Part shown: positions 11,822 to 23,285 of the stretch, piece after piece
How the letters are laid out: the number at the start of each line of letters is the position of its first letter
Numbering within the stretch: the first letter of the stretch is position 1
From: Cenococcum geophilum 1.58
Taxonomy: Eukaryota; Ascomycota; Dothideomycetes; Gloniales; Gloniaceae
DNA: 64,000 nt
NCBI GenBank assembly: GCA_001692895.1
Contig: KV748258.1
Span: forward strand, 124,001 to 188,000
Reading direction: 5' to 3'
Program-made: the position numbers and the translations under genes
The notes under the pieces: model-generated
Databases searched by the model: none
What the model was told of the DNA's origin: nothing
The model's input: only the letters and a program-made list of their open reading frames with translations

Positions 11822-12910
11822 ATGCCTGCGCTCAAGTTTGTGCGATCAGTATGCGATTAATTATGCGAGAAGATAAGTTCTGATACAAACTAATGAATTA
11901 ACCAGGTTTGGGAAGCCTTCCGTGCCAACTCTGGTCTTGAGCCACGGTAATTTCAATATAAGAAGGATATCTCCCTCATATTAGCGTTCTCTAACTACTT
12001 GCACATTTTCCAAAGGTTATTAGATGGTGTGAGTAAACTTCAGGCCTTGTTTGGATGCCATTAACCGGTGCATCATAAATTCCCATCTAAAGCCCACTAA
12101 TTTATATTCCAGCTCAGAGTAACTCATGCTGCCCCCGGAAACGTCAAGTTTGAGTTGGACATTAAAAAGGAGCACACCGTAAGTCTTCTAACGAAAAATT
12201 ACTAAACTTAGTCCCTTTACACACGCACGATACCCCATCTCATTTTACCCTGAGAGTTGCATCACCAAGCTGATCATCAATACGACCCACAGAATAGACT
12301 CAACATACTTCATGGCGGCACTATCGCAAGCATGGGTAAGTATTTTAGACGGTCATCTATGATTCTCCTCATCGACATCATTGACCAAATTTGAAGTTGA
12401 TCTCGGAGGCTCTTTAGCCGTGGCCTCCCAAGGACTATTTTCAACGGGAGTTTCCACTGACCTGAATGGTATTACTGCAACGGAATTAATGCCTTAATAG
12501 AACTAATTGACTATCCAGTCACATATCTCAGCTCCGGGGGAAAGATTGGTGATCTGATCAAAGCAGTAAGCACCTCCCACCCCTCCGGTTCACCCTCGAG
12601 CATCATGCTGATATTGAATAGGAAGTCACTTGTGATAAGTGTAAGATGCACTAATGGTCATTCCGCAAATATTTACACTCACTAACTTAATACCCTTTCT
12701 TCTAGTCGGCAAAACACTAGCCTACACATCCATTAAATTCTTGAACAGTAAGGACGAGGTATTTGCGAGAGGTAGCCACACGAAGTAACTATTGATCTTT
12801 CATTCATTCAATCATACGTTTTCGTGCCTAACAGATTTAATAGGTACGTAGCGCTGGCTTGGAAGGATCCAAACAATATTGCTGAAGAACTGAATCCTAA
12901 GTCGTCTTGA
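11822..12910 (+). CDS. Hotdog-fold acyl-CoA thioesterase (ACOT13/PaaI-like)
   Basis: Probably hydrolyses acyl-CoA to free fatty acid and CoA. Ten exons (11822-11848, 11906-11946, 12016-12028, 12113-12178, 12293-12335, 12397-12468, 12519-12565, 12622-12640, 12706-12784, 12844-12910) join without a frame break to 157 aa, typical of single-hotdog enzymes. The core signature NRLNILHGGTIASMVDLGG contains the HGG turn and the acidic Asp that serves catalysis in THEM2/ACOT13. It is followed by VSTDLNVTYLSSGGKIGD and ARGSHTKYVALAWKD. No clear targeting signal is seen; the family is found in mitochondria, cytosol and peroxisomes. The exons are very small (down to 13 and 19 nt), so automatic annotation may miss it. 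A readthrough of the last intron would stop after SHTK; the ten-exon model keeps the usual C-terminus. Confidence 0.88.
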
Positions 12911-13305
12911 CGAAGCTAATGGCTTGGAACTTCATTATATTGTAATTAAAAGGAATTTGTGTACAAATGATTTAATAGGATGTGCTCTCCATATATAGGC
13001 TGATTGCGGTGTGGGAGAGTATGCAATAACCATTGAATGTTAATGACTACTTCGTCATTCATGCCTGCTTGTGAATGGGTGATTCGAGCGGTATTGTCGG
13101 AATCCCGACCTAAGTTCATCTCAAGAATATTGTATAATATTCTTTTAACGTTTCCACCTCCAAGCAAAAAAGATATCTAGAATTTTTTGGCGCTTGTTGC
13201 GTTCGAATTTCTAGATGCAAGTGAGTCTAGTCATACATTGACTTACCAACCATTCGTGGTATATAATTTAAAAACGTGGTATCCTATGTAAGAAAACCCC
13301 AACCC
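12911..13305. other. Convergent 3' intergenic region
   Basis: AT-rich sequence between two converging genes. No supported gene or RNA. Confidence 0.5.
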
Positions 13306-16300
13306 CTACTCCAAATCCTCTACGTGCTCCAGCTCCTCCGGCTCTAATTCTTCTTCATCACCACCCTCCTCATCCGCCTCCTCCATATCCACGTCCCTTG
13401 CCACCTCCTCTAGTGGTGGCAGCACACCACCATTGGCCTTCAGCGCCGCCACTTTCGCTTGAGTCATTTCATAAACATACTGCCCAAGATGCTCCACACC
13501 TTCCATTTCCGTCGATGGGGTCTCATTGTCTAGTAGCCTAGCGGTGGGATACATTTCCCCGGTGGCTAAGGCAAGTTTGTCAGGTCTGCGAAGTAAGCGA
13601 TCGAAGGCTTCTTTCAGCTCGAAGCAGGCTTCAAAGACGACGCGGCGTCCGAGGATGTACAAGCCTAGCCTAGCTCGAGAGAGGGCCACAGTGAGGCGGC
13701 GTATGTCGCGGAGATAGCCAACTCTGGTGGTACGGGTTAGGGAAAGAATGACGTCTATATCAAATGTTTTAGCGATGATTCTCATGCCGCGCACAGTTCC
13801 TGGCATAAAGTACTTACAGTCATTCTGCTCTCCTTGGTATTTATCCACCGTTGTGACAATCCTCGGTAAGCCAAAAAGCCTGTTCTTCGTGCATCGATGG
13901 CCCAGAACATCCTTGATCAACGCCCTCTGTCCTGCATAAGTTGTCAGGATGGAGATCTTAGACGCTGGGTACCCAAGTAGTCGCATATACATGAATATAG
14001 CAACGGCGTACTCAGCCTCGCCCAGGTTCTGAATGAAGTGAGGAGTTGGCTCCATCTCTCCATTCCCTTTGTAGTCAGGTACGTTGATAAACTGGTAATC
14101 GTAGCGAAATCCAGGATTTGCTCGCTGGAACTCCGGAGAGGTTTCGACTATCGGGAGGTTACCAAGTCGTGGATACCTCCACTTGTACAATTCTGCAATG
14201 CTTGGCCTTGCGCGACCTTGTTGGTCTAGCATGATGGTAGGCACGCCCAATCGCACAAGACGAAGGAACAAACTTTGTTCGAGATTCGCATACTGTCGGA
14301 AGGCAAGGTTCTGGACGATAGGTGAGTTCTGCAAATGATCACCGCATAGAACGATTCGTCGCAGAGGCAGTTCTCCATCCTTCGGATTTTGTAGGGCGAG
14401 TGGAATGAAATTCTCGATTTCGGTGATCTGTGCAGCTTCTTCCATGATGACATTGTCATAGTGGAAGCCAAGGCTTGCGATCTCTTGCCTTCGCATCGCA
14501 GCATGCGTAGACGTCATGGCGATAATCCGTGCCTCTTTAATGAGTAAGTAGTTGGCTTTGTCCCTGGAATTCCGAAGTATCTCAAAAGGACGAATGTCCT
14601 CGAGCTCAGAAAAAATCTTCTGAACATGACGGTAGCAGCCAGCAACAACGTCCACGATTTCTTCTCGGGACGCATCTGGCGGAAACAATGGCTGAGGGGC
14701 ATTTGAGAAATAATACTGGAGGGGAAACTCGGTTATTATTTTCTCAGTAGCGAATTCATTGGACTGTACATTGTCCCAGTACTTTGTCCAAGCCGGCTTC
14801 ACATAGACAGAGTTGAAATAATCTGCTGTCTCGCACGAGCTACCATGTGCCCCAGGAGCACCAAGGTTTTGTGCGAGTCGATCAACCTCAGCTAAATACC
14901 GCGCACCATTCTCCAGGAATGATTCCACACGACCATGCTTGCTGTAACTCGCCTCTGTTTCGAGTTCCTCTTCGCCACGGCCAAGGCGCAGGAGGTGGCG
15001 TTCGTCAATATCGAGCGCCACAATCTTCTGGAAAAGTTGATTGAGTGCTTGATTACTGTGTGCTACCAATAATGTCCGCTGAGCAGGAAAGTTGTGATAT
15101 ATATTATTTATAATCTGGGTCGCTACGTCCGTTTTCCCGGTTCCCGGCGGGCCGACCACTACCGTTAGGCCAGGCTGGATGCCTGAAGCTATGGCCTCGA
15201 TTTGCGCAGGGGTGAATCGTACAGTATTCAACTTTGGTGCGTCTGCTGGGTAGGGGCCTGTGTTAGGCGGCTTGTATGTTGAGATATGGAGTGACTCATG
15301 CACCGGCTGTGAGATCTCGACCTGATCACGTCGGCGTTTCTTAGCTGGCCGTACAGGAATTGAGTCTGGATCTGCCGCTGGAAAATCTAGGACGTACGGA
15401 GGGCCAAAACTTGATTGCATGTCCTCGTGTGGCTCGATGGACTTGCCAGGCCAGCTTTCAATAAGGTGTTGCCAATCTAAGAAAGTATCACGGAAGTCTA
15501 TCGATTGCAGGCGGTTGGGCAGTCGTTTGTAATTTGCTGAAGCCGGGTCTCCATAACCTAGGAATACCTCTTGGAACCACGGTGGTGCTGGGATATCAGA
15601 CAACGTGAGACGTCTGATGGACTCGAGGATTGGTTTGAAGTTGTTCTCTCGCCCACGCCTACGAACAAGAACATTGATGCTCTCGTAGATATCTGGTTTA
15701 CCTTTCGATACTCGATCGGTGTCCTCCTTATAAGCAGCAGCATCTAATTTCAAGATAATTCTTCTCTGCCGCGGTCGATACGATTGGCCGTCAGGCTGAT
15801 TGTGCTGCTCACGTAGTGGGCGCCCGTTCTCGTCCTGGACTTGGACGACTTCCGCGGTTCGTAATCGTCTCAACCCCAATTCCTCTCCAGGATTCTGAGG
15901 CTGGGATCCACTTCTCATAGTCATACCTTCCTCGACCGGTTGGATCGCAAGAAGAAACACGACATCATCCGGACGTAGAGATTCCCATTCCCTACGAACA
16001 CTGTAATTCAAACGACTTACATCCAAAATGACTTCAGCGCGGACATAAGCAGGATGTTCCTCGCCAACCCTCGCTGGTGCCACATCGATAATGGCCACTT
16101 TCGATATTGGCAATGCCATTCTCGAAAAACCATTGAAGCGAGTGCTTGTCCCAGCCACCTTGGGCTGAAGGCGTTTAATTACGTCCTCCATATCCTTCCT
16201 GATCTCGTAGAAAGATTCACACCGATATAGGATAAATGATCTCCAGAGGAAATCACCCATTGTCAAATATTGAAGGTTGAGTTTCGGTATGGCTAAAGGC

Positions 16301-17784
16301 CGAGATCCATTATACGATTCGTTCCGTAGGAATGTAGATTCGTAGAGGATGCGCTCTGTTGGAAGAACGGGCATTTTCCGCACGGAATCCTGAAAGGTTG
16401 TCCTCCTCTCATATACAGAGATCAGAATCTCAATAAAAAAGGCCCGGTCTTGGACTAGGAAAGATGATTTTGGGTATTCAGTTCGAAAACCTAACAGAGT
16501 ACAAAGCTGAATAAGTTCAGAAACAGTCAATGCTTCCAAATGGCTTTCCAAGTCACTCCTCCGGTTGAGAGAGCCATAGTTCGAAAGAGCCAAAATAGTG
16601 AGCTTGGAATTGAAATGCTTCATCGCAGTTCGTTGTAACTTCGCCAAGGCTGCGCAGTGCTCTTGGTGATGTTCAACTGCGGTTTTTTGTTTGCCCGTCT
16701 GGTCGTCGATAGGGAATTGTGTGAAATGGCGTAGGAGATTGAAGAGGTCTCGAAACAAGCCGTTGTTCTCATCTGTGTACATAGGCGATAGCTTGATAGC
16801 TGGTAGAAGGTTGAGATCCTGTAATAGAGCACTAACATATCTCCTCGTTGGTAACTGACCTTGGAGGTCTGTGAGAAATTCAACAAAGCGCTCGCAATAA
16901 GTTAGGTTATCTACGACTGCTTCTCCAGTACTGTTGTATATGCAGTCCATGAAGTCCAGAAACAGTGTGAACAGCCAAGAACGTTCAAATCGCAGCCTGG
17001 CCTTGGTAGTGTCGTCCGCAGTGTCGAACCGCTTTGAAGCCGCTCTCCATGCTTTCCGTAGCATAGGGTTCTTCTCGAACAGCTGCTCTCTGACCGCATC
17101 ACTGTGTAGGTTCTGCCATATCGAAATGGCCACGAGAGGCGCGCATTCTTTCCTCACCAACCCACTATCTAAAGACTGGAAAGCGCCGATGACAAAGGAT
17201 ACAAGGTGTGTTCGGATTTTGGTTGTAAGGGAGGGGTCTATGATCATGGATATGATACGACGGAAGAACGACGAAAACTCCGATGGCCTGGTAGTAAAAT
17301 GATCTACCGCGATGTTAGCGGTATTCACTACATCTTGATTAAATAAAAAAATACCCCAAGAAGGTAGGTTCTCCCTCCGCTTCACATTGACCATGAGCGC
17401 AAGCAGAAGATGGTGGTAATTCGAGGCCTCCTCGGTATATCCAGGCCAAAGGTACCTGCACCAGTCAGCAAGAACAATCCGATGCTATAAAAGAACGCAC
17501 TTTTCTAATAGCTGCAGGTTTTCCAGAACAAGGAGAGGCCCAAAAGCGAAATCCATCTTCTCTAATGCATCCCAGAGCTCCTCCTTGATAACATTCTGCT
17601 TTATTTTCGCTGGCTTCGAAGGGTTCAACCAATAATTCTGCGCGAGATGCGCAAAATGGCTCTTGCTATGAAGGTCCGCGACGGTAGGCCTGGCATGCAG
17701 AGTGGAGAAGTCATTCCGCTGGGCTGTAACAGGAATAATTGAGCCGTTGCTGGAGCGATTGTGTATGGCGTCTTCCATGATCAC
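13306..17784 (-). CDS. cwf11: Spliceosomal intron-binding helicase Aquarius/Cwf11 (IBP160)
   Basis: SF1 RNA helicase of the spliceosome that contacts the intron upstream of the branch point and helps remodel the complex. Three exons (17784-17501, 17455-13818, 13754-13306) give about 1456 aa, matching the family. The N-terminal armadillo-like region opens with TVADLHSKSHFAHLAQNYW. The helicase core holds Walker A GPPGTGKT (near residue 860), HSNQALNQLFQKI, Walker B-type MEEAAQITEIE (near 1100), GDHLQNSPIVQN, and TVDKYQGEQNDY/VILSLTRT, then RLTVALSRARLGLYI. The C-terminus is acidic. The 63-nt intron at 13755-13817 has no stop and is a multiple of three, so it can be mistaken for coding sequence; removing it restores the conserved QND-Y-VILSL junction. 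The gene is head to head with a complex I subunit gene, start codons 225 bp apart. Confidence 0.95.
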
Positions 17785-18008
17785 AAATGAGTTTCGATAG
17801 CGCTGGAGCCTAGACTAACTTGGTTTTCCGGCGAGAGAAGGTTCCTCTCATTGTTGTTGCGCCCTGATTCCTGGTGACGCGCCCTCGATCTTTTTTCGTG
17901 ATGGAAGCTTGGAGGTTTCGACAAGCGCGGATTATGCCGAAGGACTTCACCTCACCTCTAAGCCAGTCTCCGCAACACTCTTCTTAGCTTGCCTCAACGC
18001 CACCCACA
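17785..18008. promoter_or_regulatory. Divergent promoter between cwf11 and the complex I subunit gene
   Basis: 224 bp shared upstream region. It contains GACGCGCCCTC but no TATA box or other motif I can name with confidence. Confidence 0.5.
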
Positions 18009-18793
18009 ATGGCGTCAGAAGAGAGGACAGCGCCATATATTCCGGCGAAGAAAGTCAACACAAAATACCCTGTAAGTCTTCCAGCTTTATCTCACCCCGC
18101 AATGGCCACCAGAGAGTTAACATCACCCAGCTCATCGACAATGATCCGTATGACCGACCTAACTCCCTGACGAGCTTACAGCCACTAACATACACAGTCA
18201 CTTCAAACGCGTCGTGGGTTATGCACGGCCCTCGGATTGGGCTGTTGGTACGGGTGTGTCCGCAGCCGGCCCTGCATTGATGCTATACTGGGAAAAAGTC
18301 TCCCCGTCATACGTTGGCCGCGGCGGCTTTGCGCCCATCATGCGATTATCTGGTGTATTAGGGCTCACTGCAGGCTTCCTTATGGTGTACTCGCGCTCAA
18401 TTAGTGAGTTTCCTCCCTACCTAATGGATATTAAATGATGAGTATTTAATGGTAGTACAGACCGTTTCTACGGCATAACGGAGAATAGGCGGGAGATCGA
18501 TATGGATATGAGGGAGATGGTCAATAAAGTCAAGAAAGGCGAGCCACTATACGGACAGTCAACTCTTTCCGAGTACATGCAGGGTGTTGCGGCGCGGAAT
18601 TCAAGATACGCAGTCGCTTTCATCCACGTTCTTCCGTGGTTCAACTTTGTAAACCACAACCAAGTATGCAAAAGCCGTGTTAGCCAGACCCATAGTTAGA
18701 TAAATTATGCTGACTTCAGCCAAGCACGGCGTGGACACGGCGAAATATTATCAGCAGGCGGAGCGAGAATTGGAGGCTGAGCGAAACAATTAA
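18009..18793 (+). CDS. nuxm: NADH:ubiquinone oxidoreductase ~21 kDa accessory subunit (NUXM / 20.9 kDa)
   Basis: Fungal accessory subunit of mitochondrial complex I, inner-membrane arm. Five exons (18009-18071, 18131-18147, 18198-18403, 18461-18663, 18725-18793) join in frame to 185 aa. The diagnostic stretch is LIDNDPHFKRVVGYARPSDW, encoded across a 17-nt exon, followed by AAGPALMLYWEKVSPS and a hydrophobic segment in GGFAPIMRLSGVLGLTAGF. The second half contains YGITENRREIDMDMREM and FIHVLPWFNFVNHNQHGVD. The last intron uses an AAG acceptor; a TTCAG five bases earlier would break the frame. Presence of this gene indicates a respiring fungus with a full complex I. Confidence 0.92.
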
Positions 18794-19052
18794 ATTTCTG
18801 CCATGGCAGGATTGGTAAATGACTTCGTTGCCGGAATATTTAGTCTTCAAATGGTTTCATGGTGTAAATAAAGCAAATGGATTGTACAATCAATATTCTA
18901 AGCGCTTAAATGATGTGGTCCAATTACAACCAACAAGAAACCTAACAACCCCCATTGAAAGCCTCGGATGCTATGATGGTATGACCGAAATGGGTATGGG
19001 TATGGGTATGCATGACTTGAAGACATCTATTCAAAAGGAAAAATTATGCATG

Positions 19053-22026
19053 TCAAATCTTCAACTGCTCCACTGAACCGTAAGCCTTGCGCAGACCCTG
19101 CCTTACATCCTCCTCTTCCATTGAGACTTCCTTTACACAAATCCAAGTTGAAGCATACATATTGACACTTGGAATCAGTCAGTTAGATGTATCTTCAAGA
19201 GTCGATGTATCCGAACTCACCGGTCAATGCAGGTACCCGGCATCCTTGCACTCACCCTCCTAGTGGAGAACCCGAATTCCTCAAATTTCTTAATATACCA
19301 TGGAGTCAGTCCGGCAGACCGAAGAAGAACTCGGCCTTTAAGTTTCAAAGCTCTATTCAAAGCCTTGATCTGGCGTACAGCGTGCGACCCGGTGGGGGGA
19401 AACCAATCCATGGAGTCCATCACCACAACAATGGTTAGTGTTCCTGGTCTCATACGAGCAATAACTTCGTTAATCTCATCCGTGTGGATCCGCAGCCCAT
19501 CAAAGGCGTCTGGCTTTGAGAGCTTGATATGCGCCTTCGGTGTGAGATACTCTGGATGGCTCTTTCTTGAATACTTTCCTTGGAGTGTGAGAAAATAGTA
19601 ATGGTTATCCTCACTCATAAGTGTGGTGTTGACCACCTGACTAATGTCAGAACGCAGTTTTCGGAACATGAGGATTGCAGCAAACTTACAGGTTCAAATG
19701 TGTTCAAAACGTACTCGTAGATTGCATGGCCGGAGCGAATGGGGTTCATCCCAGGAGCGTCGTCTTGCTTGAGATAGTCCTGCTCGATAATATTTCGCTG
19801 AGCTGGTGGTACTCCAAGCGCTTTCCATAGCCACTTCTCATTTCCAATTACAGTCCAGGTTAATATCCGGCTATGGAGAACTTTGCGAATACTTCTTTTC
19901 CAAATCTCCCGTTGTTCATTGAGCGTTTGAGCAAAGCAAAGTCTCTTAACTTCATCTTGAAGACCAAGCAACTTAAATAACCAACCGACTAGCTGTAGAG
20001 CGTGGCCCGAGCCTCCAGAGTAGTAGAGGCCTTGTTTTGTAAATGTCTTAGTCCCATTTTGGAGCCAGAACTGGAAGGCAAGGCTCGACATATGTGGGCT
20101 CAGCTTTTGAATCAAAATCTCACGGAATGCCTCATGCTTGCCCTCACCGAAGAGTTTCCACACGTCAGAGTAGCCCAACGCAGTGAATGCAGCAACTTTC
20201 AGTTCAAGAAGGTGGTTTTGAGAAGGGCTGCGAAAGTCAGCGCATGAACGAGGAAGTCATGCCGGGCCACTTCTTCACTTACTTAAGATCAACTGCATGG
20301 ATACGTCTAGGCTTCTCTAACGCAAATGATAGGATATTATCCCCAGCGCTCGTGATAGCCAAAATGACGTCGTCAGGCTGTATTCTCAAAAGTCGAGCAT
20401 CTACACGGCTATCTTCCCAGGTAAATGCATAGATATATTTATTATTAAAACGCATATGCTTTTGGAGCGTTTCGTCATGGTGAATCCTCCAGTGATGGTT
20501 TTGATACCTGAGTTTTGGTCAGTATTAAATTGCGTATAGCACGTCAGATTGCCTTGAACACCTACCAAGTTGCTGGTAATGGGAGGCTTGACTGAAGGTT
20601 AACAATAGCGGATTCATAAGCCTTCGAACGAATCTCAACAACATCCCCAGGTGTTGGGCCTGTTTGAAGGTCAAGAGCCGATAGATACGGAGATTCAGTC
20701 GCTGCTGCGTCGATTTCGGCAAGCTTGGTGGTAGAAGCGCCACTGTCCTTTGAGCACCCAATCCAGACATAGTATGGAAGTTTCACACCGAAAAAGAGGT
20801 TGCGAGCGTTGATACTAAGAACAGTACCAAAACGATACTCCAAATAGTCCTATGTCGATTAACAGATGACCTCAATATCATTTCGTTTATGGGAGCTGGA
20901 AATACCCTTCTAGCAGCCTCCAAGTTTACGCGGTCAATCTCAAACCACGTCCTCCAAAATACTCTCGAGATCCAAACGCAATGCCTATCGACAACTCCTC
21001 CGATATAGTTTCGGCTTTGGTAGTCGACTTTGCTCTGTACATAGAAATCGCAGACACCGATGACTCCACTTGGCGATAGTAGTGAGGATAGTGAGTCAAT
21101 GACGGGATAAAATTCCGGGATCATTGATAATGCATAGCTCATGGTCACAAGCTCAGCACCACCGACATCTGCATTCTCATCCAGGTCATGAACAGTCTGA
21201 TCTTTAAGAGTTATCTTTTTCCTTTGACATGCTTCTTGTTCATGTTCATGAAGTCGAAATGCACGTGCGTCCTGACAAATGACTTTTATATTGGTCCAGC
21301 CAAGGCGTTCAAATCTCTTACGGGCCATCTCGCAGAGACTTGGCGAGAGATCCACAACATCTGCATTCTGATAAGAAAAATATCAGCCGATTTAAAGAGT
21401 AGCATGAAACCCACAGACTGCTCGGAAAAACTCAGGTACTGAGAGAAATGCGGACATCTGTTCGATGCTGTAGTGATAAACCCGTTAGAATGTAGTGGAT
21501 ACTATAAATTAACTAGATCTCACTTGTGTCCGGTCCCGCCTCCGACCTGACGAGGTCAGTTAAATCACGCCTTCTATCACGCGGGGGGTTTCGATGCTCA
21601 CATCAACCCAGACAGGCTTTTTTGGGATCAATCCAGCCTGAGTCCGATATTTGAGTTGCGCTGCGACGAGGCCCAGCATATCATCACGTCCATGCAAGAG
21701 CTTCGCACGGGTGGCATCATAGACATCTGCCTGAGCTTTATAAAAGCTTTCCTATAAAATTGTTAGGATAAGTGTCTCGAGATAGAAGCCGGGAATCAGA
21801 CAAGTGCATCTTGTTGACTGCCAGTGCCGTCGCCTGTGTGCGGCTTAACAAAGCAGGCATAAAAGAACTTCAAATAGGCATGGATGGTGTGCGTGGCCTC
21901 GGACGGGCTTTTCCGAGATCTAAAAGCTATAACAAAAACAGTAGTAAGAAATATGCCGAGAAAGAAAAACGCCAGGCTAATCAAGTTGTGGGGGTCACGC
22001 GGTATGACCGCTGATAGGCGTATCAT
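19053..22026 (-). CDS. bta1: Betaine lipid (DGTS) synthase, BtaB-BtaA fusion
   Basis: Makes diacylglyceryl-N,N,N-trimethylhomoserine from diacylglycerol and S-adenosylmethionine; in fungi this lipid replaces phosphatidylcholine under phosphate shortage. At least six exons on the minus strand. The protein starts with a membrane segment (ISLAFFFLGIFLTTVFVIAF). Next comes the BtaB-like methyltransferase half, with the SAM loop VWVDVGGGTGHN (split by an intron), VVDLSPSLCEMARKRFE and VTMSYALSMIPEFYPV. The C-terminal BtaA-like 3-amino-3-carboxypropyl transferase half contains WEDSRVDARLLRIQPDDVI, ITSAGDNILSFAL and later MDSMDWFPP. The last exon ends in RKAYGSVEQLKI. The domain order matches the known fungal and algal fusions. 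Exact borders of the middle exons were not all resolved, and the first donor (gtctga) is weak. Confidence 0.92.
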
Positions 22027-23285
22027 GGTGGAAATATACGACCGAGTTCAGGTTGAGGACGCTGGAAGGAAGCGCAAACGGATGGTAAAATCATTCTGGT
22101 TCCCTTGGTAAGGTATATCATGCCGGAAAGGAAATCCGATGTCGGGTTGAGGACGATATTCGTCCACATGATACCGTTGCTGCCAACATTTTCTCTAAAA
22201 CTTAATGAGGGAAACGTGGGAGGCGGTAGCCTATCAAATCAAGCACAGGGTGACCAAATTAAGAAAGGATGTTGCGACGGCCTTGTTCGCGCGCGAGGTT
22301 GGAGTGCAAAAGTGGCGGGCTAGAACATCAGTCGCCCAGAGAACCGCTATCAGCGGCTATGCAGGGCAGAAGATCCGAAGGGTCCAAAAAAAAAGCTTCT
22401 TTAATTGTGGGGGAGAGGAGCTTTCGCGAACCTATGGGGGCATGTCGTACTTCCCCGTGGGTGGGAAATTGTGGTGTTGAGGTTGGCGAAACGAGTTAGG
22501 TCGTCAAGTGGCATGGTTCGGTTGCGTCTTTCCACCCAATCAAGGCCGCTTTCCGGGCTCGTGTTAGAGGAAGGCGCGTTGCTTACTCCGACGCCCTGCG
22601 AAACTGGTTCGCAGATAAGGTGCGGCCACTTCGCGGCAGAAATTACTAACACCAAACCCTTGGCGACCTGCAGAAACGCCCATTCTGGAACTTTTCTGAG
22701 CGTCTCCGCCGGATGACGTATCTGCCACGGATGACGTTCGGAAAGAATCGAATAAGGAATGCCGGTAAGTGTAGAGAGAGTATGGAAGCACTGGCGGAAA
22801 ACACTGTCTACTGTGAGTATCCCGTTTTCCAGCGCAAAATATTACACTCGTCCCAGCCAAATAGCCTTCCAGACATCTACATGTAGACATAAGAGAGTTC
22901 CGGCTATGAAAAATAGACCAAATAGTCCTAAACCACCCATTTCCTTCTAAATATTACATATTAGATGGAAATAAGAAGCCCGTACGTCAACCTATTAAAA
23001 CGACCTGTAAGTAAGAAGTCCTGTATATTTATCCTTGCCAATAATTTTTTCACATCTACGTCAACTGGATCATGGAATTCACGACAAAGGAGCTACCAGA
23101 CCTGACTCAGGCTGTGTTACGCCCGTAAATCAACAAAGTATCAGGGCCCTGGTACTTCGATGTTAGTAGCTTCTTATGGTCGTAGTCTAAGTATTCAATG
23201 TCACATAGCAGTGATTATGAGTACAACCGCCGTTCCTTGCGGCATTTGAGCGCTATCAAAATCCCAAGCAATCCCGTAAATACCA
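22027..23285. other. Upstream region of bta1 and 3' region of rpt5; no supported gene
   Basis: Several short frames on both strands overlap one another with no homology or splice support. This stretch must hold the bta1 promoter. I found no CACGTG (the site of the phosphate regulator NUC-1/Pho4) in it. Confidence 0.45.

Noticed and set aside
18990-19012. GGGTAT repeated three times, telomere-like
   Set aside because: Only three copies, not the fungal telomere unit TTAGGG, and in a gene 3' region.
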